Positions 37,201-52,200 of a stretch of DNA of 64,000 nucleotides are shown in pieces (positions within the stretch are counted from its first letter, which is position 1; the number at the start of each line of letters is the position of its first letter). The translations under genes were made by a program, and so were the position numbers. This stretch comes from Pachypanchax playfairii. Lineage: Eukaryota; Chordata; Actinopteri; Cyprinodontiformes; Aplocheilidae. The stretch spans positions 10,450,679-10,514,678 of the forward strand of contig SSNP01000001.1 of assembly GCA_006937955.1 (NCBI GenBank). The letters are read 5' to 3'. Below the pieces are notes generated by a model. That model saw nothing but the letters and a program-made list of their open reading frames with translations. It was not told the origin of the DNA and ran no database searches.

Positions 37201-40200
37201 ATAATTAAAGATTTGCCTGTAACTGAAACGGTAAGGCTGTGGTCTTATTAATCTACCAATCTACCCACCCCTGATTCGCTTATAATGACCATCTACTACA
37301 GCCCAAATATCCCAAACATTCTCACGAGACAATAATTGTGTTTAGAAAATGGGGTCAGAAAAGGGGCTTTTTCTATTTTTTTTTTCACTCAATTGTTTTT
37401 ATGGCCTGTACAACTATTATGGAGTTTGGGTATTCATGGTAGTAACAGGTTAGGACTCCTTTAAAGAGGCCATTTCATACAAATTTCAGGACTTTGTGGT
37501 TATTTCTTAAGTATTAACCAGTAATATGAAACATTTTATATCTAAAAAACATCAGGAAACACTGATTAACAGACCTTTCAATCTGTCTGCATTAAAATTC
37601 AGGTGGTTCCGGCTCCTTCCGTCAGGCTGTTTCATCAGCAGATCATTCATATTCATTGTTTGAATTTGCTGGACTCTGACTGGCTAACAAACTAGCCTAT
37701 GAGAGCAAGGTATACTGTTTCCTGCCATGCTGTGCATGGCAACGCCAGATGTTCTCTCTTCCTGTTTGTTACGTTATGCTACAGCTTTTAGCCAGCAGCA
37801 TGCTAGGTATGGTTTCAACTGTGGGAGCTGCCGAATACTAACGAACAAAGGAGTTGTGAAGAAACAGATACAGGCCGTTCGGACTCGGGAGAACTCGGGT
37901 TTTATCATCACCTGCGTAGTTTGAGAGATAAAATCTGAAAGTTGTTGACCTGTTTTCACACCCACTATGAAGGTAAGAACACCTGTGGAGCTAAAATATT
38001 CAACAGAAACCTCAGAAAAAAACTTTTTTAATTTAAGGGCCTCTTTAAAAAGTGCAGGATGCAGTTTTAGAAAGTACCACTAGGGGGCAGAATGATCTAA
38101 CATAATAAACATGTCAAACCCAAAGTGATGCTCAAAAGCCTCATGGAGTTTGTTCAGTAACTCCAGCCCAGTTACAGTTCTGCAAAACACACTCTTCAAT
38201 ATAAAATGAATAATAATAACAACAATTATTTAAATAATAAATACTCCAACTTGATAAGCTGACTGAAAGATCTTTAACTGAAAATGTGGGACAAAGTTCA
38301 ACATCCTTCTTTCATCAGACCTCATGATGATCGTTAAATTAATTTTATTTTGATGGAACTTAAAAGAGAGACGCTGCAAAGGATAATATGAAAGAAAAAA
38401 TAAACTACAAGTTCACTTGTTATGAGTGTATTTGTGTGTTTATCCACCTGCTACACTGTAACTCTGTAATCTTGGTTTCTCTGACCCTCGTCTAAATGAT
38501 GGGCTCTGTGGCTCCTCGGCGGTACAAACCACAGTGGGCGGACCTCCAGATCACTGACATAAACATGCACACACACACGATTCAAGCACAAGGTTAAGAA
38601 TAGTCCTGTTAGTATGGGATCCCTGCCATAAGCATCTGTTGAGTGGTAAACCTCACTGTGTGTGTGAGTTAAGATCCCTGGGAGAGTATGTCTGAGAGGC
38701 TAACGAGAATGTTCGTCTGAAGCCAAGAATTCCAACGCTAACTCCAACTGTTGTGTGTTTTTGCTGGTGAAAAATAATTTCACCCTGTTCCAATGAAAAT
38801 AATATGTAATGATGTTGTTCTCTTATTTTTAGAGCCGAGAAGGAGAGGGCTCATCAATACGATCAGCCAATTTACGTCAATAATCTGCCGTAAATTATAT
38901 TAATAGTTAAAAGTTTAAAAATGAAACTTTCAGGTTAAATGTGAAACTCACCAGTCTCTCCACTTCCTGCTCACGAAGTCGTTCCTCTTTTTGTCGCTGG
39001 TGGTAACCTGTTAATTCTTCCTTCCCACTCAGAGAGCTTATACTCCCCCTTCTTTCTCTAAACCCCCCCGGTGGAGTCCCCCCTGACTTGCTAAATGACT
39101 GCCTCCTCTCTCCCAGAGCAATCCCAGCTTCAAGCCCCGCCTTCCCGAACGAAGCCCTCCTCTCTCCGAGTCCCAACCCCAGGACACAGGTGAGTTCTTG
39201 TTCTCCTCCTCGTCTTTCTCCCAAAGTCATTTCTAGTCCTGAGGAGACTCCTTGGCTGGAGGTGCGCTCCGCCTCTGGGGGGCTGGAACTCATGGAGCTA
39301 ACGGAGCCCAGAGAGCTGGTGGAGGTCAGGCTCAGTTTTTTGGCAACCCGAGGAGAAGAGGAGCCTCCTACTTTGGATGGGATTGTCACATCAGGCGGAG
39401 TAGTTGTGGGTGAGATGGACTGAGTGGAACAGGAGCTCTTAGGGGAGGAAAGGGAGATGGATACAACACCTTCACCCTGACTGGAGGTCTGAAGCTGATT
39501 CCTATTAGATTTACCGGAGCTGGGGCTGAAATCCAAACTAGCATTCTGGTTATTGCTGTAAGTGTCTTTGGTGAATTTGTAACCACCTGAAATATCGGAT
39601 CGTCTGGGAGGAAGCGTCGACAAAGACAGAGTTCCACTGTTGTCACCACGAGGCGACGGAGAAGGGCAAAGGCGTGGAAGCGAGCGGCTATGACCCCCCG
39701 TCATCATGCCTCTCAACGAGCCAGCAGAGTACTTCCTGGTTCGACTGCTGGGTGAGGGTTCTTGATTCCCATAGCTACGGCGTCCTAGACGGGGACTTGA
39801 GGGCATGCTGACAGCGCCTCCTGCTGACGGAACGCCGGTGGAGGAGGAAGAAGGATTAACAGAAAGGAGGTAGCTATCACTAGCTGCAACAGAAGAAGAA
39901 GAACCTCCACCATTCCACATTGAAAGCAAAGAAGAGGAACCAGCGTTGTGCAGCCGTCGGCTGTCAGTGACACCACAGTTATCCTGACTGCGACCCACTG
40001 AGGCGCGAGAAACCAGAGAAGAAGAAGAGTCGGATCGCCGTCCAGAGGGAAGGAGGGGAGCAGATTTCATAGACATAGGTGGACGATCAGAGCCATAGAA
40101 ACGCCTTGCTTGTTCCTGATAGGCTGATGAAGATGTGGCAGGAGTTGATACAGGTGTAGTGGGAGGAGACTACGAAACAAAAGAAAAACAGTTCATAACT

Positions 40201-43200
40201 GTAACAGAAAGCCGCCATATTGATGTGAGTTGTAAAGCTAAATGATAGCTGACCTGTGTTACGCTAAAATAAGAAGGGTTCGCGCTCCCGTTAGCTCTCA
40301 GGCTATTTTCCAAAGCCATTTTCTTGCGTTGCAGGGTGTCCATCAAATCCCGAAGCTCCGAGGCTGATCGCATGCCCCTGGCACTGCTGGTGCCCCCCAC
40401 CACTGCATGACTGTAGTCACTGCTGAACTTCAAATAATCTGGCAAAAAAAAAGATGGGAAAACTAGAACTTAACAAATACAGCATGTTTAAATAAATAAT
40501 GGAGAATTTGTGGGTATAAAGAATAAAAATGGAGAAAAGGGGGGGAGAGACTGTGAGCTTATGGTCATGAATCAAGAACAACAAAAGAAAAGGAGACTGT
40601 GTGTTCTACCTGAAGCAGCAGGTATTTATAAATCAAGTTCTTGGCAAAGTGAAGTCAAAAATAATATTCCACCACTGGCAGCGAATTCTCAAGACTTGGA
40701 TTTAACTCAAACAGAAAGGATTCTGCATGGAACTGCACACTCGCACAAAACCAGCCTTCAGCTCCAAAACTAACAGTTTAACTTGAGCCCAGTTCCTTAA
40801 TGAAAAAGCCCATAAAGTATTGTGTTCTACACTTAAACCCCTCCCGCCCTTCTTAAAGGCTTTTCATTCAACTTAACTATAACGTAAATCAGAGTTTAGC
40901 TGGGACTCCATCAACAAACTCCCTGCTACATCTACACGTGTGGAACATCAAAGTAACGTGAAGATTTTCACTAAACAAACCAAAACAACCATTTCAATCC
41001 AAAAATCAAAAACACAAAACAAACAAAAAAAAAAGACAGTAAAAGCTGGATTATCCCAAACATTTCCGAAGGTATTTGTAAAGGTGGCAAATCCTTTTTT
41101 CCATGGCACCGTATGTGTAAGACCTATTTTTTGAATCGTCTGTGGTTTTTTTATGTGGAAAAGAAGCGATTACAACTCGTAAATGTAGACCACCCAGACT
41201 TTCACCGCCACACAAGCAAACGCACGGGGCAGCGGATCTACAGATGTGTTTGCTTCATCTGTGCAAACACCAGGAGCGTGCAGATGTTTTATAACAACAG
41301 CTCTTGTTACAGAACAGCTACAAGCGGGAGACATTGCTAGATAACTGCCTGCGTGAGAAAACGTTCAACCTTACATGGTGGAGAGAAATGGAGCAGAAAA
41401 TGAAAGACATCATAAGATCTAGAAACACAGACGCGCTGGATGTTTGTGTCCATACATGGGCACGTTAAAACCGGAGGCGTGGTGTGCAACGACTCCCTTC
41501 CATCAGAACTGGGCCTCAGTTATTCCTGCTCTGTGTGGGACTCTCAACACGTACAAGGATAAAAGTAAAGAATCTGAATACTAAAAGTGTTTCGCTAATC
41601 TGAGTGTGTGAAGCCGGGGGGAGGTTTAAACAGCAGGAATTCCACAGAGCACACCTTGTTCACAGCTCCATCAATCACTCAAAGGACAGTAAAATCCAGC
41701 TGTGTCACTATGGTAACAGAGAGATACCAGATGATGGAAACGTTGCGATATGCTCCGCATGTGTGTGAGGGTTGGTGGATTTCTTCGAACTCTCAGAAAG
41801 CTGGATGAGATTGTTTTGGAGAAACCTGCATACGGTGCCTCCAGCAGTGATGGTAACTGATCTCACCTGAGATCAGGTGAGATACTGAGCGCGGAACATG
41901 ATTGTTTTCACAGTGAGAAACCGATAACCTGGTTTCTCTCATCTAAACAGAGATACGTTCATGTGTTTATAGAAGATGTTCAGATAAAGAGGGGAACAAA
42001 AGAGGGTCAAATGAAGATAAACTAGCAAACAAAGACAGTTCAGGCTGAGGGATGAGCTCTGCGTGTAAATACCTGTGTTGTAGGCTAAAGCTGACACGGG
42101 GCTCTTTTGTGGAAGCATGCTCTTCATTCTGCTGGCCTCTGCAGGATGGTTAAACCGGAAGTAATAGGACTTACCCAGACACAGAGAATATCCTTGAAAG
42201 AAAACACACAATAAAAACAAGCTTAATTTGAGATAGAAGTGACATTAAAACAGATAATCCTCTCAAACGTTTAACAGCAGTTTCCAGAGACATATTTCAA
42301 TGCGTTAAAGAGAACATCAGGTAGAGCCAGACACAGCCAGACACCCTCCTGGACATGTCTATGTGCTGCAAGCCATCCCGGACCCCAGTGTTTGCTCTGG
42401 CCATCAATTAGGCTGAAAGGGCCAGGTATTAAACAAGATGTCAGGGTCACAACCTCTGGAATACACACAGCCAGCCACAGCTGTCCAAATACTTCAGATG
42501 GTAACAGAGAGAAGCACCCGGGTTGCAGGAAAAGAAAAGAAGGAAAACACTGATGCATGTGTTTCCTTAGATGTCTGTCAAATCTTTTCTTTGCAAAGGA
42601 TTCAGGTAACCCCCCCCCATCCAGATCCAGATGTTAAATGGCTGAAAAAGCATCTCCTTACAGTTACATCAGATTCCTTGGATCTTAAGTCAGACAAACC
42701 ACCGAAGAGAGAGAGGGGGTGGATACCAAGGAGTCGAATGGAAAATGGCTCAATGGAAAAATCTCCAAACTGTGTGTCGTACTTTGATTCTTCTCATTTT
42801 TATAATATTATCCTCTTTTCTTTCTCACCCAAGACCTCGTGTCTCACTTCAAAGTAACGAGGTGAACCTTTAGCTTTCTGCTTCAAGTACGAGAGGCCGT
42901 GTCTGTCTTCTCTGTTCGCTGTAAGACTGCCTCTGCAGCAGATTTTCTTCCTTCAAAGCCTCAGCATGATTGCAGTGCTGAGAATAACACACACACACAC
43001 ACACACCAGAACAATATCAAAAAATGTTTAGTCTACACAGCTGGACTGTGAACTTTTCAATCCATACTTGTGTAAATAGAAGCTTACAGGTCAAGGCACA
43101 AACCGCCAGGAAGTGTCATCAAGACAAGAAGATTAAAGGAAGATTAAAGGATGCTTGTCAGCGAGAACAACTAGAGAAGCACGCACACACACACACCTCA

Positions 43201-46200
43201 TCAGCTGGTCTAGGTAGTATCTAATAATCTATATTTCTCCAGACATGAGTAATAAAGTGAGACAGACTCTGTGTGTCGTGCTCCTGATATCAGCATTTAC
43301 ACACACACACACAAAACACACTCAGAACCAGCAGATGACGCTTGTGAAAATCTAATTTCCTACAGTCTTTAACCGCACCATGTGCCACCTTTTAAGTGGA
43401 GAGTAAAAATGCACTGCCCTTATTTGTTCACAGCCTTTTAAATTTCCTCTCTGCTCTTCAGTTAACATGCCAATTAACTAATCCTCTCGTCCCGTCAACA
43501 CGGCTGTACAGATCTGGTAAAATGTGCACGTGTGATTCGAGCAACAGCACAAACATGAATTCAGAGTACTGGAAAGAAACGATTCATGTTCGAATCGAGA
43601 TTTTTATCTATCAAGATACTGAATCTGTCCTAAACTTCTAAGGATTGTTTTTTAAAGATGCCATTTCACACAAATTTCATGACTTTGTGATTATATGCAA
43701 CATTCCGGAACAGCGCTATAACTGGTGGCAGCTTGTTGGAGTAGCTCTGTGACTTAGCTAGCATTTGCTAGCATTTTTTTATTCTTTTTGAGTATTTCTT
43801 GATGGTTTTTTCTACTGGAAATATTTTCTAAATACTTTTCTTCTGATTTGGATGCTGTGCTGATGAGTTTTTTGCTGGATTTGTCACTTTTTTGCCACTT
43901 GTTATGATGCGTAACCATGGCAACAAGAGACTTGTTTACAAGTAAGAGCAGCTAACTGACATTTCTAAGGCTGAAATAATCCTCAAATTGAAAGTCTGGA
44001 TCCCTGATGAGCTCAAGAGAGGAGAACGTGGATGCGGAGCGGGAGCACAGTGAAGAGAGAGAAAGACATCATGTGTTTCACTGAGACATGGCTAAAGGGA
44101 CATATCCTGGACTCCAGTGTGTCTCTGTCTGGCTTTCAAACAATACGGACAGACAGAGATTTGAAGAGGAGCGAAAAAAGAAGAGGAGTTTGTCAGCTGA
44201 TCACATCTGCAGTTACCTGTTGGGGGCGGAGCATCAGAGTATGTGACGCGAGGAGGCTGAACAGATAGATATGGAGGACTGGTTCTGTCCTGGAGACTGA
44301 ACTGGAGTCTCTTGAGTTGATAGTCCAAAGGAGGATGAAGAACATGATGGAAAACCCTCATCATCCTCTTCAGAACACAGTAACTCAACACCAGAGTGTC
44401 TTCAGTCAGAAGATTCTTCATAATCGGCTGCAGCACAGACTGCTACAGGAGATCCTTCCTGTCTACAGCTAGAACTCTCTATGGCTCCCTGAAGAATAAC
44501 TGAGCTACAACAACACTAGAATTTCCCTTCGGGGATTAATAAAGTATTTTTGATTTGATTTGATTTGATTTTGATTTCTTAAGTATTAACCAGTAATATG
44601 AAACATTTTATATCTAAAAAATGTCAGAAAACACTAGTTAACAGACCTTTCAATCTGTCTGCATTAAAATTCGGCTGGTTCCGTCAGGCTTCAGGTTGCA
44701 ACTCATTAATATTCATTATGCAAATTTACTGGACTCAGATTGGCTAACAAACTAGCCTATGAGAGCATGGTATACTGTTTCCAGCCGCGCTGCACATGGC
44801 AACAGCACACGTAGTCTCTTCCTGTTTGTTGCGTCTTATGCTACAGCAGGGGTGTCAAACTCCAGGCCTTGAGGGCCACTATCCTGCATGTTTTAGATGT
44901 TTCCCTGTTTCAACACACCTGATTCAAATGAACAAGTCGTTAACAGGCTTCTGAAGGACTTGTTGAAATACAGAGGATTTGAATCAGGTGTGTTGAAACA
45001 GGGAAACATCTAAAACATGCAGGATAGTGGCCCTCGAGGCCTGGAGTTTGACACCCCTGTGCTACAGCTTTTAGCCAGCAGCATGCTAGGTGTGGTTTCA
45101 ACTGCAGGAACTGATGAATACTAACAAACAAAGGAGTTGTGACGAAACAGATACAGGCCGTTCGAACTCGGGTGTTATCGCCACCTGCGTAGTTTGAGAG
45201 ATAAAAACTGAAAGAGAAGTTGTTGATGTGTTTTCACACCCACTATGAAGGTAAGAACACCTGTGGAGCTAAAATATTCAACAGAAACCTCAGAAAAACT
45301 ATTTTTAATGGAAGGGCCTCTTTAAATAACATTTATCAAACATTTACTTGGTTAATCATTGTGCTGTTTGTCAGTCAGTGTTGGCAGACCTAAAGTTCCT
45401 GCATGGAGGAGGAAAAAGGTATACAAAGAAGGAGCTTAACACGATGTATTCAGTGTGTTAAATCTAAAAAATGAAAGTTAAATACTTTGAGAACCCTTCA
45501 AATGTCCGAGCTCATATCTTACATCGTCTTCTTCAGCTAATGGAAACGGAGCAGCAGCAGTCGTTACCAACTCCTGACCAGCTCTCACTCCAACACTTCA
45601 CTAAACTTCCAGCAACTCTGAGCAGGTAACAAAGAAACGTAAATCTATCACATTTCATTTGAAAAGATCTTCACCCCTACAGCACTGTGTAGAATAAAAA
45701 CTTCAGATTCATATGATTGAAAAACTGACGTGACTGTGTGATGAACTCACACTCAGAGTGAAAGCTCTGACAGAGTTTTTTAGTATAAAAATCAAATTAA
45801 TCTTTACATTTTCTAGCCTTTTCAACAACAAACAATCTTAACTGTAAAAAAATTGCCAGTACATCAAGTAAAGTTTGATCTGTTCTATAAAGGAATTCAA
45901 TTAAACAAGTTTAAGACACATTAGCTTCAATAAAACACACTTAATCTCATTCACGTGTTCAGTTGTTTACCAGTAAAATGAATTTGCACACACACACACA
46001 CACAGCTATCAAAGACCCTCTTCAACAACAAAAAACCAACTTTCAAATTAGTCTAAATGTACATTTACAGGATAATTTCAAGTCTGTGATCTGCGCAGTC
46101 AGACCTCAGAGTCTTTGAGGACGCAGATGTAAAGGACCGTTTCGCGTCTGGAGCCAATTTCTTTTCCCATGTAGATCAACGCTCGCCACAATGTTATGGG

Positions 46201-49200
46201 AGGGGGAACAGTTTCTCTGTTTGGTACACACAACAAGACGGATTTCCAAAATCCGACCATCAGGCTCGAACGATAAATAAACCAGCAGCCGTGATCCCAT
46301 GTCCAAGAGGAGCTGGGTGAAGGTAAAAGTAACCGCCGTGTTATCAGGTTTGACATGCAAAGCAATCATCCCCAAACAAAATCAAAGTGCAGTCAGATAA
46401 ACGCTGGTTTTCAGTGAAATGAGCGAATGATCTGATGCTACAGTGGTTCCTAGGATCTGGAAGGGACTCAAGCAAAAACTGGATTTATTTCTCCATATAA
46501 TGATGTAAACACACACAAGACCCAGTGGGATAGTAAAATGGTCTTTAACCACAAATTAACCCTCTGTGGAGCACAAGGAGCCACGTGAACACACAGATCT
46601 GTCTTTGATGATTAAATCCCATCACTCAAGGTGCTACAGTCGATCTGAGACCTCCACAGATCCCACCTGACAAATCACAAGAGTCAGGGTGAAGGAAGCT
46701 AACACAAACAAGAGAAAGGGAATTAATTTAGGTTTTAATAATTCAAGATTGAATTTAAAAAAAGTCTCCAAAGCAATAATCTCCAGGACAATGAGGCAGG
46801 TTTTGTTTTTCAGGTGTCAGGTATCCAGACCTCTGAGCTCACTCACACCAGCTGTGAATTTACAAACTTTACCTGCCCAACACACACACACACGCAAATA
46901 TTTTGGTCAAACAGACTAGATGTTACATAGATGTTGTCTAATCATTAAATATTTAGGAACTAGCACTGATTTATGGCCAAACAATAAATATCATCAATAA
47001 ACAATCAAAATAATTAATGAATTTAATGTGTGATGGTTTACACTGATTTTTACTGACATTTTAAATGTTTTTTTGAACCCAGTACTGATAATCCTGACTG
47101 ATTAAAAGCTAAAAGTTTTACTTAGTTAAATGTTCAGTGAGATGATTAACAGACTGACTCAAGATAGAAAAAAAACAGATAAGCCAGTTAAAACAATTAT
47201 TTAGGATCATGTTTACGCACAAGATATTAAGTGGTTTAAAGGTCAGTCAGGCTTCATAAGATGAACTAGTTTTACACAGCAAAGGAGAAAGTTCAATAAA
47301 TTTATGCTACATGTTACAAACGACGAATAAAATATTGTGGTGGTTTTTGATGCTGAACAACAAAAATAAATGATTCTTAACGTTTTTTGGAAAAAAACAC
47401 TAACAATGCATGATAAGAAAACTCTTTAAAACATTAAAATGCTGTAAAGTACAAAGTGACACAGATAGTTAAAGCTCGGTTCAACAATGGCACTGTAAAT
47501 GTAACTTAGTAAAAGCTAATTAATTCGTTACTAACCTTTTGAGTCCCATTCAGTGAGCACTTGGCACGAAAAACAATCTTTTATCTTTTTGCTAGAGTCA
47601 CAGAAATGTCTCAAAATTAGAACTTTTTTCTTTCAGGTAAGTGAAACTAAAGAAAAGTTTGTTTTTTTGTTTCTTTTTATAAGAAATCTCAGTGCTCCTG
47701 TTTGATGCTCCGCCTGGACTCCGAGTCGGCGAGAGTTCAGTGATTTACCATCCACGAGCCTAACTCCAGGACTGTACCAAATCAAACTAAAGAAAGGGGG
47801 GGGGAACTAGTATTGTCTTAAATGTATCGTGTTAAAATAGACAAAACCAAGACATCATGTGTTATTAGAGAAAAAAAACGATTTATGAACAAAGTATCTT
47901 TTATCAATATATGAAAAGTCTGAACATGAGTGAGTGTGAACGACATGCAGTGCAAATGCGCAGTACCCCCCCCCCCAATAGAGTTGGTAGTTTCCAAGAC
48001 AGCTCTGGAGTGAGGTATGTGCTGAGCTCCCACCTCCCGACTTTCTTTTGTCTTCTTACCTACTTTTATTCAGTTATTAATCAGAAAAGTGAAACCTAAA
48101 TATTAGCTGGGACTTTCTCCTCAAAATAATCTTGATTCAATTTGAATTGCCAACAAAACATAGTGAAGACGAGATTAAATAGGCGTTCATAAGAAAAAGA
48201 GGCAGGGAAGGCTGTTTTGTATGAAGTTGCGCTTTCACATCAGCTTTGTACAGCTGCCTATGCGTCAAAGCAATGCATGCTGGGAAATTGAGTTTTTTTT
48301 TTGCTCTAAGATAGAAAAAATGTCAAATAGATACAAAACATCCACATCCATGAAGCAGATGTATATTTCTTCTGGTAATATGTTGTGTGAATTAAGTTTG
48401 GAGAAAAATGATGCAAGTGTCGACTTGTTTGTCATAATTTCTGTCTATGAATGTCCACCAGCTGTTCCAGTGAGGTACCAGTGAAGCTGATGTGATTCCA
48501 GGTCAAGCTTCAAATTCTCAAATGCAGAACAGATCATTTCCCTAAACATAGTTAATCAGCTCCAGACTGCCCTTCGGTGCTCTTGTGTGTTTATAATATG
48601 AGTTTGGTTAGACTAACCCAGAGCATGTGAGGCCAGAGGATGTTCCTGGAATATGTTCTCCATCTTAGCTTCTCCATAATTTTCCTAACCGTGCCCTTTT
48701 GACTTTTCTAACCTTTTATCTCCTCTATCTTTTTTCAATCTTGTTCACCTCCCCCTGCAGCTTCACTGTGCTCTTTCTTCGTGTGTGGACACACCGAGAT
48801 GATGTCAATATTTGAAACGTCAAGAGACAGCGCAAAGTTAAACGGGCCTGTCAATATTTAACTTTGAATGGTCAGACTGCACAGGACACACAGGAAAGAC
48901 AACACATTGAAAAGATAGATAGACATCTGAATGATGTTCAGGAGAAGAATTAAAGCATAAAATAGGAAATAAAGAAAAACAGAATGGGGAAAACACTCTT
49001 GTGCAACCGAGCAGCCCAGGGGGATTTTTAGGAGGGAAGGGAGGAGATACAGCAAATCAATCAAGACACAAACTAACTTAAACAAACAGAGTAAAAAACA
49101 AGATAAGAAAAAATACATGTTAGAAATCAGTGGGTTAATATGTTTTGAGAACTTGCTGCAGGCTGCATTGACACAAAGTGGAGAGTTATGTTCACTCAGC

Positions 49201-52200
49201 AGTTGCTGGAAGCAGTGACTCATTATAGCAGCTAGCTGTTCCAAACCACCGGGAATTAAACCAAGCCAGAGGTACCCACACACACACACTAACAAACACA
49301 CACGTACTTACATAGACACAACTATATGTGAGTCTTTGCACAATCACACACACTGTACCTCCTGTTGTTTTAATGTAGAACGTTGCTCATGTGACTGAAT
49401 ACATACAGAGGGAAGAATGCAAACTACAAATTAACCATTCTCACTTTTTTCTCTACAAACAGGAGTTAAGAAATATTCAAGTGATGAAGTCAACCTTCAT
49501 TCAAAATATGTACTACTATTAACCAATAGGTGGCGATATTTCAAGTGTGTACTGAATTTAAAGAGCAACCCACCCCCCTCTAAATTATCTCCCTGTCTTC
49601 TAACTACTGTGTTAAAAAATGCTAAAAGTGGGAGGTACATAGGAACCTGGGGGGGAAGGGGGGGGGGGGTGGCGAGAGGTAACCCGAACATGATGAGAAT
49701 ATAATGTGCTTAAATCACATTCACACAATCACAACCACTACAGCACTGATCATCAACTGGCGGCCCGAGGGCCGAATCCGGCCCGCGACTGGATTCCAAA
49801 ATTGTGAGGATCAAAAAGAAAATAGTGGCCCACACTATTAAAGCAACTCCTAGTGGTTGACTGTGGTATAGGTGATGGGAGCATGAATCAGATGCATTCA
49901 GTTTTGTAATGAAATGGAAAAAATATAAACATTAAGCATAATGTTAAGCCGAAATTAGATTTTTATTTGATTTTCTTCTTGGGGGTCCGGCCCTCAAGGA
50001 GACTGTCTGGTAAAACTCTGGCCCTCTGACTAATATAGTTGATGACCCCTGGTCTAGAGTGTCTAATATGAAGCTGAATGTGTTTTTTGGTGAGTATCCA
50101 CTTAGACAAGTTTCAAAATTGTAGCTTAAAGTTTGAAAAGTTATTCAGTACTCCGCTCACACGCACTGTTTACATCCCGCCCATCGTAGTAACACAGTAG
50201 CGTAGCAGCATTCCTTCAGCCATGAAGCCAGAAATGTCAATAAAAATAAAATTAAAATTAAAATAAATGTGCAAATGAGTTAATACCTTCAATTACAAAG
50301 CAACTAACCAACCATATAAATGCTTTGGATAAAAAAAAAATATTTTAGATAAACCCGAAAGGTATAATTAGTTAACTTAAATTTAAACAGGAAATCTGAC
50401 GTTGAAGTAGCTGCTGCCGGCTCCTCTACTGCCATTTTTTGAAAATACCGCAACGTATTCTGGGAAATTTGTGACCAAGGGAAGACACCAAGGTACGTCT
50501 CATATATCCTTGGTATGTTAGCTAAACAGCAGGCACACCGAGTACAGATGCCTCCGTAGCACATGAACATTGGAACGCGCCTTGGCGGGTCCCCATGACG
50601 TATCTCCTAGGCAACCGGGGCGGGACCAAGGCATCAAGGCAAGGTTCCTTGACATTGAGAAACACCCATGGTTTTATACTCCAGGAGGCGTATCTTAGAG
50701 ACAATGCCCGTGATGTAGACATGAGCGCTGGCGTAGAGATGTACGGCTTTCAGCCAATCACCTTTCAACCCTAAGAGGGCAGGCACTCAGACCTTTTTAG
50801 ACCAATAAGTGTAGAATTTAACAGGTTTACATGAAAATGTAAAAAAAAATGACCAGAAACTGAAAGATTGCATTGATAAAGACCCACTAATACAGTTTAT
50901 AAGCAGAAAAAAGCTGTTTTGAAGGTGCGTTACTTTAAAAATTATATTTGAAGTAAAATATAATAAAACATTGATTTTAATGGGCATGACGTTGGCATTA
51001 TGTTTCCATCTACCAGTCCATAGCATCACTGCTGCGGGTAGTTTAATACAGTAAATAGTCCGAGGCTGGTACTGGGGAAAATGGCGGAGTCAGTAAGTTG
51101 AGCAGCTGCTTCAGAGCCCCAGAGATTTCATTATCCTTCTCAGAAGAGGAGCAACCAGAAGATCAAAAACCAGAGTGAGTTTAGATGAAGCTAAAATAGA
51201 TGGACCTAAATATAAAATGTTCACACCATTAAAACACACGTGGAAACGTTGAACCTGCATCCCCACTGCTGGAAACCGTGTTCTGTTGTTGCAACTACAA
51301 CATCCACACACTAGATGTCACTATGATGTTCATGTTCCATATTAGATCTTTAATATATGTGCACAAGTTAGGAAAATGTGTAATTTTTTTTTGTGCATGT
51401 CAAAATCTTACCCTGTGTAAGCGGTGTAGGCACAGTGACCTGGACTCCATCCAAACTGCAGAGGTGACCGCAGGGGTCAAGGGTCACCACCCCTCCTGTT
51501 ATTTATCATACAACATCAGATGAGCTCAGTAATCTTACTGTCAGACTATTCCTTTATATTCCTAATCATAGCATGCATATAAACACATACAATCTCTATT
51601 GACCTTTCAATAGCTGAGGGTAAAACGTCAGTAAAAATAAAGCACCACATGAGAGAAGGAGCAACAATAAGAGTTGAACTCCATCACACAGTTCTTTCAG
51701 TGTAATCTCAGTCTGGTTTTATTCAAGCTCCAATTATCATTTTTGTACAGGCAAAAACCCAGCCTCTACAGCACTCTGAAAAATGTCTGCGCAACATAGT
51801 TATTTTATATAAATCTGAAAACTGTTGCTTATTTATATGAAGCAGAATTTGATATTTATTACTTGTTTTGATTATGTTGTTTGACAAATTGTTCCAGTTT
51901 TCAATCAATTCTTTGTCCAAAAAAAAAGCAAAAAAACCTGCTAAATTCTATTTATAAGAGTTTTTTCCTTCATTTTAACGCCACCCTTAAAAAATAACTG
52001 ATACCTTCATTGATGATAAGACAGTGTTCTGCCTCAATGCCGGCGCCCTGGATCGTGATGTCTTGGGGAATTGGAGCATCCTCTCTGCCTATACGTGTCA
52101 CCCCTGAGAAAAAAAGCAATAATTAATATCACTTTAGCAGAAAGAGATAGAATAGACTTGTATGTGATGGACAAAGTCCGTGTGTGAGCATCTATAAAAT

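Larger units (their letters stand above)
43656..45321. mobile_element. R1 MITE copy 4, carrying a LINE and a hAT MITE
   Basis: Starts AGATGCCATTTCACAC after TTAA (43652-43655) and ends AGGGCCTCT before TTAA (45322-45325). It is interrupted by the LINE fragment at about 43695-44573, after which R1 sequence resumes at TTTCTTAAGTATTAACCAG. It is interrupted again by a 213-bp hAT MITE at 44847-45059. It lies in the 9.2-kb phldb2 intron between exons 5 and 4. Confidence 0.8.

Noticed and set aside
39088..39649. Open frames on both strands within phldb2 exon 7
   Set aside because: Shadows of the 406-codon serine-rich exon, which has matching splice phases and conserved motifs.
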